Source: an uncultured Porphyromonadaceae bacterium
GTDB taxonomy: Bacteria; Bacteroidota; Bacteroidia; Bacteroidales; Muribaculaceae
Direction of reading: 5' to 3'
Assembly: GCA_947176545.1 (NCBI GenBank)
Contig: CAMWRB010000012.1
Span: 1-16,422, forward strand
Length of the DNA: 16,422 nucleotides
The notes beneath the pieces were generated by a model. That model ran no database searches and was not told the DNA's origin. It worked only from the letters and a program-made list of their open reading frames with translations. The first letter of the stretch is position 1. Every line of letters begins with the position of its first letter. The position numbers were made by a program, and so were the translations under genes. Below are positions 7,313 through 16,257 of this stretch, piece after piece.

Positions 7313-7807
7313 ATGAGTAAAAAGATTATTGTTTTTCTGTTGGTAATGCTGACCTGCAGCATATATACGTCGGCTCAGAAAAAGTGTGCTCCCGACCCCA
7401 AGATGTGGAAAGAGATTCAGGATTTCAAGCTTGAATTTCTCTCGCAGGAGATGGATTTGGACAAAGAGCAGCAGAAGAAGTTTTATGAGCTTTACAATGA
7501 ATTGTGGGAGAAGAAGTAAGTCATCTTCAACGAAATAAAGGCCACGGAGCATAATCTGGATAATCGTAAAGATGCAGGTGAGAAGGATTATGAGGAGGCA
7601 TCCGCCAAGATTGAATCTCTCAGACAGAAAGATTATACATTGACCAAAAAGTATGACAAAAAGTTTGAAAAGTTCCTTACAAAGAGACAGATGTATAAGA
7701 TGCGTGCCGCCGAGGATAAATTCCGACACCGTATGCAGCAGATGAAATATAAGGGACGTAAACACAGAGTCGGCAAAGATGATAGAGTGAAACCGGCCAA
7801 AAAGTAG
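7313..7807 (+). pseudogene. Spy/CpxP-like periplasmic protein interrupted by an in-frame ochre codon
   Basis: The frame opens with a signal peptide (MSKKIIVFLLVMLTCSIYTSAQ, residues 1-22) and runs to TAA at 7517-7519 (codon 69). It then continues in the same frame without further interruption to TAG at 7805-7807, 164 codons in all. Both halves are helical, charged and lysine-rich and look like one protein. LDKEQQKKFYELYNELWEKK before the stop and the LTKRQMYKMRAAEDKF segment near residue 125-140 resemble the two LTxxQ-type repeats of Spy/CpxP-like proteins, which bind unfolded proteins in the periplasm. Codon 69 sits inside a helix and was probably Lys, Glu or Gln (AAA, GAA or CAA to TAA). 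The first in-frame ATG after the stop is near 7690, so an independent C-terminal product is unlikely. It sits 20 bases before the macroglobulin gene. The family call is moderate; the interruption is seen directly. Confidence 0.78.
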
Positions 7808-7827
7808 TCATCTCAATTCAATCTGAT

Positions 7828-10800
7828 ATGTGCAATTGTTTTAAAAGAATATTTCGGGGGGAGTGTATTGCATTCTCCCTTATTTTGTTTTTTTCAGTAA
7901 TGGCGGCATTCTCAGCTATCGGTAAAAATATCTCTCCAGATATAGAGAAGGAGTTGAACGAGCTTTTGAAGTCTCCGGACTTTGCTATGCCCAAAGATGT
8001 AATGAGGTCTTCGGATAAAGCTTTGCAAATGGCACTTGCCCATGGCAGGCCGAAAGAGGCGATAAAGGCAGCTGTTCAGCTGACAATATCCCAAAATGCG
8101 ATAACGTCGGACTCTACAGAGCGAATATATAAATTGCTTGGAGAACTTCCGGATAAGTTGCAATCCCCTTATTCGGAATTGGCATATCTGTTAGAAGCAA
8201 ACTTTCTCAGCCAGGTGTATAATCATAACCGGTTTAATTACGACAGGCGACGACTTCCGTTGTCGCAACTTGCTCCCAATCCAATGGAGTGGAGTGGTGA
8301 GCAATTCAAGTCGGAGATTTCGCGGTTATGTTCACTCTCACTGCAGAATGAGCATCGCTCATCCTCACTTTCCATTGATGAGCTGGATGGGTTGGTCTCT
8401 ATTCCCGCTAACCCGATGTGCAAAGGTCTTTCGGTGTATGATTTCATAGTCTACGATGTGATTAGGACCGATGCGACAATGAATGTCGATAAGCAAAGGA
8501 GTCTGATTGCAGACCTTGTAAAAAATGATGAGCAACGTGCTAAAGACTCTCAGGAGGTACGTGACGGAGCCTTACTTCTGTCGAGAGTTAATGAATTGAG
8601 GTATGCTTCCGCTGAAAAACGGAAGACACTGATTGACGGGATAATAAAGGAGTATCGAAACACTCCGGTGTATGCCATAGCAATCTGCTCAATATATATG
8701 ACTTGCTTTGGCGACATGACACCGTCCGAGCAGCAGGTATTCTATATTCAGGCAGTTGAGGCTTGTGATGAGTCCCGCAAATCCAATGGTGTAGACAGTC
8801 GCGAATATCAGAGTCTGAATTTCATAAGGCAGCAGATAGCGGAGAGCAGTGTATCGCTGAGATGTGAGGGACAGGTGCTTCCAGGCTCACCTTTCAAAGT
8901 CCGGTGGCAGTCAACCTCTGCAAATGAATTTTATATATTGCTCGTGAAAGTCCCCTCAAGATATAATAATGAACTCCTGAGGTATGAGAACAGACTTAAT
9001 ATCAAGCGTATCAAGACTGAAGGAACTGTAGTCGCAGCTCAGAAAATATCACTGGATTCAGCAATACCTTTTCGCGAAGAGGGAGAAACAATCTTTGATG
9101 GAGTATCAACCGGGTTCTACGCTCTGGTGGTCAGCAGAGGAGAAAGATTAGCTTCGGTGAATGATGAAACGAGAAATGATTTCTGTACCATTAACGTCTG
9201 CGATATCTCCTACATCACAATGTCATCCGGTGACAAGTCTTACCTGACGGTAATATCCGGTGAGAACGGTGCACCGGTCAAAGGTGCCGGTGTGGAAGTT
9301 TATGATATGTTCGGCAGTCATAGAATGTTGGTCAAGTCTGATACTGACGGTCATGGACGTGTCGAAATACCATCATCGAACTGCATCATAAATATAAATT
9401 CCGGCAAAAATCGTCTCTCTGTCAGAAACTCCGGTTACGGACACAGAGCCGGTTTTCCGGATAGGGAATATAGAGTGGATATTTTGACAGACCTTGCCAT
9501 ATACCATCCCGGTGACAGTGTGAGATGTGTGAATGTACTTGTGGAATGTGCATCCAATATTGTTCGCTCTGTTGAAAATACCGGTTTATCGGTCAAACTT
9601 CTTGATGCAAACTATAAGGAGGTAAGTATGACTGAAGTTGTAACCGATACTTCAGGAAGGTGTGAGGCCTGTTTTAAGTTGCCTGATGACGGAATGACAG
9701 GAATGTTTTCCTTACAGGCTATTCTGGACGATAATATGATCGGGACAACAGCGTTTCAGGTTGCAGACTATAAAGCTCCCTCTATACGCACTCTCCTGGA
9801 GAAACCCGTCATCACTGAAGAGGATAGGGAAACCGGGAGTGTGACACTCAGAGGAAACGTATCCACATATTCCGGAATGCCGTTGGCCGGCTGTAATGTT
9901 GCTGTAAATATCGAATTTCACCCGTGGTATAGGTTCGGATATCCGTCTGAAATGAAAACTGTTCGTCTGGAAGCTCTCACGGAGAGCGACGGCAACTTTG
10001 AAGTGAGAATCGACAAGAATGTGCTGACTGACATAGATGCACTTTATGGAGTATTCTCCGCACAGGCTTCAGCAACTTCACCTGCCGGCGAAACGCAAGA
10101 CTCGGAGAGAATATTATTCTATATTGGCGAGCATTACATGATAACCGATTCCATCCGGGACCGTATCGAGATTTCAGACAATCAGGAAGAGGTGTCATTG
10201 CCGGTTAAAGTCACTGATGCAGTAGGGAATCCGGTCGAAAAGGAGATTGATTATCGGATTGAAGGTATATTTGGGAATAATGTGGATTTGAGCGGGAGGT
10301 TTATGTCCGGTGTATTGAAACTGCCGGCATCATCATTGCCTTCGGGCGAATATAAAATGAAATTCACCTTATCCCGGCCCGGCAATGAGAAGGGTGAGAT
10401 AAATCTTGATACCATAACGGCAGAGACCACAATCTGGAGAGCTGCTGACAAGGTTGCGCCTTCATCCGAGGCGGTCTGGTCACCTCGTGCAGTGATATAT
10501 GCTGCCCCCGGTGCGGATAAGGTAAGTATAAGCGTAGGTAACGCCTATAAGGATGGTTATGTGTACATGATTGTGTCGCCATGTATAAATAAGGCGGAAT
10601 CCCGAAAGCCTTCTTATGATATGCGTGTCCTGAAGATTGACGGTAAGATGACCCGGGTTGAGGTGGATGCTCCGGCCCGTGGTGAGAGGACAAGGGTAGA
10701 ATTTATCGGTATGCACGACCTGAAAAGTGCCAGGTATACAGTAGAGGTTTGTCCTGCGGATGAAAACTTCAAGATGAGTATTATTCCAACCACATTCCGG

Positions 10801-13602
10801 GACAGGCTGATACCGGGGAATATCGAAAACTGGTCGTTCAGGGTTGTCTGTGACGGAGAGGGTTTGCGTTATCCTGCCGTAATGGCGGTCATGAGCAATC
10901 GCGCGCTTAATGCCATAACTCCTTTCAACTGGGTGTTTTCTCCGTTATCATTGAGACACTATTCATATCCACTGTCGTACAGCGTATATAATACGGAGTG
11001 GAGCAATATGTATGCCGGTCTGTCGGGCGAAATCAAATATGTGGCACCATATACCTACTCACTCCCCGAATGGAACTTCTACAAGATGCCTTTGTTCAGT
11101 GAATACGGGACATACTCAATTATGCGTAAAAACAGCAATCTTCGTATCCGCGGTACACGACCCGTAGCTGACATGGCTGAAATGAAATCAACTTCGGTAG
11201 ATATGTCATACGCAGCTGCCGGTGATGATTCAGTGATGCTTGAGGATGTAGAAGACGAAGTGCTTATGGAAAGTGCCGTCACCTCCGGTGAGGGAGGGTC
11301 AGTCAAATCCGACACTGACGTCGTGATGAGAGATGTCGAATGTCCGTTGGCCTTCTTCCGTCCGATGCTCAGCGGAGATGTGAACGGTGAAGTGCAGCTG
11401 AGTTTTGAAGTCCCCGAATTTAACACCGAGTGGCAGTTGCAATTAATCGGATATAATCCGGAAAATATGTATTCGGCACAATTGGTATTGAATGCAATCG
11501 CGTCCAAACCCGTTATGATACAGACGAACATACCGCGCTTTCTGCGCACCGGCGACGTCGCTGTCATTGAAGCTCTTGTGATGAATAATTCGGAGGATGA
11601 GCTTGATGTAGACTGTAAATTGGAGATATTTGATATCTCCACCGGAGAAGTCCTCGCGCAACGCGATTATAAGAGTGTTCATTTGAGTGCTTCAACGACC
11701 TCGACAGTCTCTATTGATTATAATGTGCCCGATGACGTGTCGGTGATTGGGTTACGTGCGGTAGTCAGTTCCGATACCGGTTCTGATGGTGAACAGACTG
11801 CAATTCCGATATTGCCGTCCGCTCAACCCGTTTTCGATTCCGAAACGTGGTACATGGATGCCGGGACCACCTCATTGAGCATCGATATTCCCGGACTGAA
11901 TAGGGATGCGGCGGTAACATTGGAATATTGTGATAATCCTGTGTGGTATACACTTATGTCGCTTAACGGGCTGTTAAATCCTGAAGGAAACTCGGCGCTG
12001 ATGCTGGCGGATGCTCTGTACTCAAATGCAGTCGGAGCGGGAATATTGAGCCGTAATTCACTACTTTCCGCAACATTACAAAGGATATCCCGTAGTGCCG
12101 ATTCAACTGTAATGACCTCTCCGTTGTCGCTCAATGAGAATCTCAAGATAGATGCTATCGGAGCCACCCCCTGGCTCAACAATGCTTCTGCGGAGACAGA
12201 AAGAATGCACAGTATCTCGACTCTGACACAGCGTGTCAAGGTCGATAATACCATATCATCATTGCTAAAGCGTCTCAGAGAATTACAGGGAGATAACGGT
12301 GGCTGGAGCTGGTGTTCCGGAATGCCGTCATCCATATTTATTACCAGAGAGGTATTGTGGCGGTTTGCCGCAATGCTTTCGACGAAAGACCTGCCGGACG
12401 ATACGGAATCGTTGATAAAGGGTGGTGTGGGATATTGTGATTCTGAAATGGAGAGAGAGTGGCACCTTGCCAAGAATGCCAAGCGCAGATATGAGCCCGG
12501 ATATTCGGACGTTGAATATTTTTATATCAGAGACAGGTTTAATATTCCGGAATCCCGAATTGTTTCGGCTATAAAGAGTGATGTAATCTCTTTGATTAAA
12601 AAAGAATGGAAATCTTATGATGTTACAATGAAGTGTGTTGCCGCTATGATGCTGTATGAGAACGGCGAGCGTGAATGTGCAATAAAGATTATGGAATCCG
12701 TGCAGCAATTCGCTTCAACGTCTCCGGCAAAAGGGGAGTGGTTTGACGGTGCGACCGGCAGTCTGTCGCGTACATCACCCGTTCTCTCCTCGGCTATAGC
12801 ACTTTTAGCTTTCCGTAAGATTATGCCCGAAGCTAACGATATACCGCTGCTGCAGCAATATCTTTTACTCTCCCGGCAGTCTCAGGAGTGGCATATGAGT
12901 CTGAGTTCGGCCAAGGTTATTATTGCTGCACAGGCTGTACTGTCCGGAATTGATACGGACGGTTCCATCCTCTCCAATAGGGCAGTGATAAGGATTGGCG
13001 GTAAGCCACTTGACTTGTCTCGATACACCTCATTGCCCGGTTCTATGGTAATTAATCTTAATCCCGCCGAGGTATCAGGCAAGCGGCTGGAAATCGAACG
13101 TCCCGGAGGAGTTCCCGCCTGGGGAGGCATCATATCAAGCTATATCGCACCCTTCAAGGATATCAAACCTCGTTCTATGGAGCAATTGAAGATAACCAAG
13201 GCGCTATATCCGATACTTGCCGATTCTGTATATTCATCCGTAGGCAAATCGTCAGACAGATTTGCCAAAGGTGACCGCGTGCGTGTGACATTGACATTGA
13301 CCACCGACCGCGACCTTGACTATCTGCAGATACGCGATGATAGAGGTGCATGGATGGAACCGAGGGAGCAGCTGACCGGCTACCGGAGTGAGGATGGAGT
13401 GTGGTTTGTGCGTGAGCAGCGGAACTCATATGCCAATATCTACATCTACCACCTTCCTAAGGGAGTCCATGTATTGAGTTACGAGGTGACAGCAGACCGT
13501 GACGGACTTTATTCCTCCGGGACTGCAACTGCACAGAGTCAATACTATCCGTTGATAACAGCGCGTTCAGGTATATCGCAGGTTACCATAACATCTGATT
13601 GA
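7828..13602 (+). CDS. Alpha-2-macroglobulin-like envelope protein, thioester motif absent
   Basis: This is a very large protein (1924 residues) of the bacterial alpha-2-macroglobulin family, whose members act in the periplasm or at the surface and are thought to trap proteases or guard the envelope. A signal peptide or N-terminal anchor is seen at 1-31 (basic start, hydrophobic 14-30). Domains in order: helical N-terminal region to about 350; an MG2-like domain near 472-660 with the YHPGDSV motif at 559-565 and VADYKAP at 645-651; further MG domains; an acidic linker near 1125-1165; the A2M core with FFRPMLSGDVNGEVQLSF starting at 1176; a toroid-like region with LQGDNGGWSW (1486-1495) and SQEWHMSLSSAK (1684-1695); and a C-terminal receptor-type domain with FAKGDRVRV (1812-1820) and a DRDLDYLQIRDDRGAW motif. 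Where thioester members have PxGCxEQ, this protein reads PEGNSAL (1385-1391), so covalent trapping is not expected. The TGA is 8 bases before the next ATG. Confidence 0.93.
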   Translation: MCNCFKRIFRGECIAFSLILFFSVMAAFSAIGKNISPDIEKELNELLKSPDFAMPKDVMRSSDKALQMALAHGRPKEAIKAAVQLTISQNAITSDSTERIYKLLGELPDKLQSPYSELAYLLEANFLSQVYNHNRFNYDRRRLPLSQLAPNPMEWSGEQFKSEISRLCSLSLQNEHRSSSLSIDELDGLVSIPANPMCKGLSVYDFIVYDVIRTDATMNVDKQRSLIADLVKNDEQRAKDSQEVRDGALLLSRVNELRYASAEKRKTLIDGIIKEYRNTPVYAIAICSIYMTCFGDMTPSEQQVFYIQAVEACDESRKSNGVDSREYQSLNFIRQQIAESSVSLRCEGQVLPGSPFKVRWQSTSANEFYILLVKVPSRYNNELLRYENRLNIKRIKTEGTVVAAQKISLDSAIPFREEGETIFDGVSTGFYALVVSRGERLASVNDETRNDFCTINVCDISYITMSSGDKSYLTVISGENGAPVKGAGVEVYDMFGSHRMLVKSDTDGHGRVEIPSSNCIININSGKNRLSVRNSGYGHRAGFPDREYRVDILTDLAIYHPGDSVRCVNVLVECASNIVRSVENTGLSVKLLDANYKEVSMTEVVTDTSGRCEACFKLPDDGMTGMFSLQAILDDNMIGTTAFQVADYKAPSIRTLLEKPVITEEDRETGSVTLRGNVSTYSGMPLAGCNVAVNIEFHPWYRFGYPSEMKTVRLEALTESDGNFEVRIDKNVLTDIDALYGVFSAQASATSPAGETQDSERILFYIGEHYMITDSIRDRIEISDNQEEVSLPVKVTDAVGNPVEKEIDYRIEGIFGNNVDLSGRFMSGVLKLPASSLPSGEYKMKFTLSRPGNEKGEINLDTITAETTIWRAADKVAPSSEAVWSPRAVIYAAPGADKVSISVGNAYKDGYVYMIVSPCINKAESRKPSYDMRVLKIDGKMTRVEVDAPARGERTRVEFIGMHDLKSARYTVEVCPADENFKMSIIPTTFRDRLIPGNIENWSFRVVCDGEGLRYPAVMAVMSNRALNAITPFNWVFSPLSLRHYSYPLSYSVYNTEWSNMYAGLSGEIKYVAPYTYSLPEWNFYKMPLFSEYGTYSIMRKNSNLRIRGTRPVADMAEMKSTSVDMSYAAAGDDSVMLEDVEDEVLMESAVTSGEGGSVKSDTDVVMRDVECPLAFFRPMLSGDVNGEVQLSFEVPEFNTEWQLQLIGYNPENMYSAQLVLNAIASKPVMIQTNIPRFLRTGDVAVIEALVMNNSEDELDVDCKLEIFDISTGEVLAQRDYKSVHLSASTTSTVSIDYNVPDDVSVIGLRAVVSSDTGSDGEQTAIPILPSAQPVFDSETWYMDAGTTSLSIDIPGLNRDAAVTLEYCDNPVWYTLMSLNGLLNPEGNSALMLADALYSNAVGAGILSRNSLLSATLQRISRSADSTVMTSPLSLNENLKIDAIGATPWLNNASAETERMHSISTLTQRVKVDNTISSLLKRLRELQGDNGGWSWCSGMPSSIFITREVLWRFAAMLSTKDLPDDTESLIKGGVGYCDSEMEREWHLAKNAKRRYEPGYSDVEYFYIRDRFNIPESRIVSAIKSDVISLIKKEWKSYDVTMKCVAAMMLYENGERECAIKIMESVQQFASTSPAKGEWFDGATGSLSRTSPVLSSAIALLAFRKIMPEANDIPLLQQYLLLSRQSQEWHMSLSSAKVIIAAQAVLSGIDTDGSILSNRAVIRIGGKPLDLSRYTSLPGSMVINLNPAEVSGKRLEIERPGGVPAWGGIISSYIAPFKDIKPRSMEQLKITKALYPILADSVYSSVGKSSDRFAKGDRVRVTLTLTTDRDLDYLQIRDDRGAWMEPREQLTGYRSEDGVWFVREQRNSYANIYIYHLPKGVHVLSYEVTADRDGLYSSGTATAQSQYYPLITARSGISQVTITSD

Positions 13603-13610
13603 GTACGTAC

Positions 13611-15734
13611 ATGTCAGTAAGAGAACTTTTGGCCGGTCGTCGTTCCGGATGTGCAGCTCCGTGGATTGCCACGGCTTACAATATTTTGCTGCTGTTCGTG
13701 GTCTATGCTGTCGCAAGAATCGAATATTGGATTGAGAACTACAGCTATTTCGGCGAGGTCGTTCCGCTTGCTGATTTACCACGGCTTCTGTGCTCCGGTA
13801 TGGTATTTGATACCCCGGGGATTATGTATACGAATGCCGTATATATCCTGATGATGCTGTTGCCACTCCATTACAAGGAACATTCCGGATATTACAAGGT
13901 TTGCAAATGGGTGTTTATCATAGTCAATTCGTTGGCTTTGCTTGTCAATGTGGCTGACTCGGTCTTTTTTCCATATACTCTCAGGCGCACGACATGGGAT
14001 ACGTTAAGTGAGTTTGGCAATGAGAGCAACCTTGTCGGAATTGTCGGAGTAGAGATAATCCGTCACTGGTATCTGCTCATTTTTGTCGTAGTCGTTATAT
14101 GGGGAATGTGGCGACTCTATATCACCCCGTATTCCGGCATAACCTGTCGGGGCGGACGTGCTTACTATATTGTCTCTATTGCAGGGTTTGTGATTGCGGT
14201 CTGTATAGTGGCCTCCGGAATCAGAGGAGGATGGTTAAATCATTGGTATCTGTATCTCATTGCCTTATTGCTCGGTTATATTTCATGGGCTTGTTTCTCG
14301 TCATCGCGAAAAATATTGGCCGTGATTGCCGCTGTCGGGGCGATTGTGTCATTGGCGACGGCTCCGGCAGGAGGGTGGCGACATCGTGATATCAGACCTA
14401 TTGCCCTCTCCAATGCCAACGCATTCGCGCATCGTCCGGCCGAGACATCACTCATACTCAACACTCCCTTTGCGCTCGTGCGCACCATCAATTCCCAATC
14501 GTATGTCAATCCTCATTATTTTGCCGATGATGCGGAGGCGGAGAAAATATTTACACCTCAACACAAGGCACGCATACCCGCCGAGGGTGACAGTATATTG
14601 TTCAAAGGTCGTAATGTTGTCATAATAATACTTGAAAGCTTCGGTGAAGAGTATATCGGCTCCCTGAACCGTAAGGTCCTCGGGACACGTTCTGTCAGCT
14701 ATGCACCCTTTATGGATTCACTTGTAAATGTAAGTATGCGCTGGCGTCACAGTTATGACAACGGGACCAAGAGTATCGATGCCATGCCCTCCATCCTGGC
14801 ATCGATTCCCAAGCTCGGCAAACCCTTCATCCTGACGTCTTCCGCAATGGAGCCGATAGACGGTCTTCCGGCTCTTCTGAATAAAGAAGGCTATACAACC
14901 GCATTTTTTCATGGTGCCCGCACCGGGAGTATGGGTTTCGACGGATTTGCACGATTGGTTGGATTCGGGAGATATTACGGCAGGGAAGACTTCAATAACG
15001 ATGTTAGATTCAGAGGGGATGCCGATTTCGACGGATATTGGGCCATATGGGATGAGCCGTTCCTGCAATACTTCGTGTTGCAGATGTCGGAACTCCCTCA
15101 GCCGTTCATGACAGCGGTCTTCACTGCGTCAAGTCATCATCCATTCCGCGTGCCGCGCCAATATGAAGGATATTTTCCCGCGGGTGAGCTCCCAATTCAT
15201 AAAACGATTGGTTACAGCGACATGGCATTGCGCAGATTTTTTGAAACTGCGGCAAAGCAACCGTGGTATGACAACACCCTGTTTGTCATCACCAATGACC
15301 ATACAAATGCCCGTGCTTACGATGAGTATAAGAGTGATATCGGTGCATTCCACGGCCCGTTGCTGATATATGACCCGTCCGGACGTTTGGAGGCGGGTGA
15401 ACGGTCCGGGATTGCTCAGCAGATAGATATCATGCCCACACTGCTGCACTTGCTGGGATATGATAAGGAGTTTGTGGCATACGGAGCTGACCTGCTCGGG
15501 TGTCCGTCAGATAAACTATGGGCTGTAAACTCCATCAATAACGTATATCAATGGGTAGAGGGTGATTATGTACTCCAATTTGACGGGAATAAGCCTGTCG
15601 GCCTGTATCATATTGCGGATGTGGCAATGGCTGACAATCTTGTCAATAAACCGGAGTATGGTGATATTTCAGCGTCAATGTCCGAACGACTGAAAGCTAT
15701 GATTCAGGTCTATATGCTCCGTCAGGCCCGATAA
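13611..15734 (+). CDS. LTA synthase / phosphoglycerol transferase family membrane enzyme (sulfatase superfamily)
   Basis: This 707-residue protein has an N-terminal membrane part and a C-terminal extracytoplasmic alkaline-phosphatase-fold domain. Family members move phosphoglycerol or phosphoethanolamine from phospholipid to glycans or lipids. Membrane segments lie at about 20-37, 72-86, 99-115, 151-168, 186-203, 211-226 and 233-249, which is seven rather than the five typical of LtaS. Catalytic features are in order: metal ligand E342 in NVVIIILESFGEEY; probable nucleophile T386 in DNGTKSIDAMPS; WAIWDEPF with D481-E482; SSHHPF with H509-H510; and D563-H564 in FVITNDHT. A Gram-negative host should lack lipoteichoic acid, so the acceptor is unknown. 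ATG at 13611 is preferred; a TTG at 13599 would overlap the preceding stop codon. The gene follows the macroglobulin gene by 8 bases and is last in the operon. Family is sure, substrate is not. Confidence 0.92.
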   Translation: MSVRELLAGRRSGCAAPWIATAYNILLLFVVYAVARIEYWIENYSYFGEVVPLADLPRLLCSGMVFDTPGIMYTNAVYILMMLLPLHYKEHSGYYKVCKWVFIIVNSLALLVNVADSVFFPYTLRRTTWDTLSEFGNESNLVGIVGVEIIRHWYLLIFVVVVIWGMWRLYITPYSGITCRGGRAYYIVSIAGFVIAVCIVASGIRGGWLNHWYLYLIALLLGYISWACFSSSRKILAVIAAVGAIVSLATAPAGGWRHRDIRPIALSNANAFAHRPAETSLILNTPFALVRTINSQSYVNPHYFADDAEAEKIFTPQHKARIPAEGDSILFKGRNVVIIILESFGEEYIGSLNRKVLGTRSVSYAPFMDSLVNVSMRWRHSYDNGTKSIDAMPSILASIPKLGKPFILTSSAMEPIDGLPALLNKEGYTTAFFHGARTGSMGFDGFARLVGFGRYYGREDFNNDVRFRGDADFDGYWAIWDEPFLQYFVLQMSELPQPFMTAVFTASSHHPFRVPRQYEGYFPAGELPIHKTIGYSDMALRRFFETAAKQPWYDNTLFVITNDHTNARAYDEYKSDIGAFHGPLLIYDPSGRLEAGERSGIAQQIDIMPTLLHLLGYDKEFVAYGADLLGCPSDKLWAVNSINNVYQWVEGDYVLQFDGNKPVGLYHIADVAMADNLVNKPEYGDISASMSERLKAMIQVYMLRQAR

Positions 15735-15760
15735 GAGTCAGGGAGTCTTGAATATCCGAC

Positions 15761-15800
15761 CAGCGGCATGAACGTCATATTATTGAACGCCATGTCGCTG
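15761..15800 (+). other. Stem-loop after the LTA-synthase-like gene
   Basis: CAGCGGCATG (15761-15770) can pair with CATGTCGCTG (15791-15800) as a 10-bp stem with one G-U pair in the + strand RNA, around a 20-base loop. It starts 26 bases after the stop codon. No T-run follows, so it is not a standard intrinsic terminator. It may protect or end the operon mRNA in the gap before the convergent thioredoxin gene. Confidence 0.3.
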
Positions 15801-15853
15801 TACGTATTCGTGTGCGGGACACCAAGAACTTTCACTAAGCTGGTGAAAAAGAG

Positions 15854-16156
15854 TCATAATTGTTCCTCGACCTTAGACACCAGCACGTTTCCATCCATTT
15901 CTCCGGATGCACGCCATTCTTCCACACCATTCTTATATATGATAAAGGTAGGAATAGAATTTACTTTCAGCTCGTTGGCAAGTTCATTATTTTGGTCTAT
16001 ATCAAATTGATAAACATTCGCACGACCTTCGAGCCGGGCTTTGACATCAGCCACAACCGGCATCATCTTTTGGCAATGAGGACACCATGTGGCGTAAAAC
16101 TCTACCAATACCACACCCTTATCTTCTTTGAGGGCATTAATCTTGTCTGTATCCAT
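15854..16156 (-). CDS. Thioredoxin family protein with CPHC active site
   Basis: This is a 100-residue single-domain thioredoxin-fold protein. The active site is WCPHC (W24, C25, P26, H27, C28) and the conserved cis-proline is P68 in NSIPTF. The strands VVLVEFYATW and NVYQFDID are those of classical thioredoxin. There is no signal peptide, so it should act in the cytoplasm as a disulfide reductase. The dipeptide between the cysteines is Pro-His, the pair found in the oxidant DsbA, whereas standard thioredoxins have Gly-Pro; this normally raises the redox potential. The protein is slightly shorter than E. coli thioredoxin (about 108 residues), mostly at the N-terminus. The gene converges with the LTA-synthase-like gene and reads away from the tRNA, with its own leader of up to about 150 bases. 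Family assignment is firm; whether it is the main housekeeping thioredoxin cannot be told. Confidence 0.95.
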   Translation of the reverse strand: MDTDKINALKEDKGVVLVEFYATWCPHCQKMMPVVADVKARLEGRANVYQFDIDQNNELANELKVNSIPTFIIYKNGVEEWRASGEMDGNVLVSKVEEQL

Positions 16157-16257
16157 AATACAATCATTTTAAGTGTTTTTCATAAAATGAGAAGAATATA
16201 TCCAAACGCATGGTGTGTACGTTTACTCATTCTATCTCCGTGTTCCTGTCTTATAAA

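Noticed and set aside
7220..7765. 181-residue open frame on the - strand across the Spy-like region
   Set aside because: It is a shadow of the lysine-rich + strand frame (Lys codons read as Leu/Phe), lies antisense to two better-supported genes, and has no recognisable domain.
5828..7807. Genome-wide reassignment of UAG as a sense codon to explain the nuoN interruption
   Set aside because: TAG is used as the natural end of the anti-sigma-like gene (7261-7263) and of the Spy-like frame (7805-7807), and the second interruption is TAA, so one reassigned codon cannot explain both.
11823..12482. 219-residue open frame on the - strand inside the macroglobulin gene
   Set aside because: It is fully antisense to a well-conserved coding region, with Ser-rich composition typical of a shadow frame and no family resemblance.
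15830..15848. Hairpin TTTCAC/GTGAAA as thioredoxin terminator
   Set aside because: Only 6 bp with two G-C pairs, and on the - strand no T-run follows the stem, so it is too weak to call.
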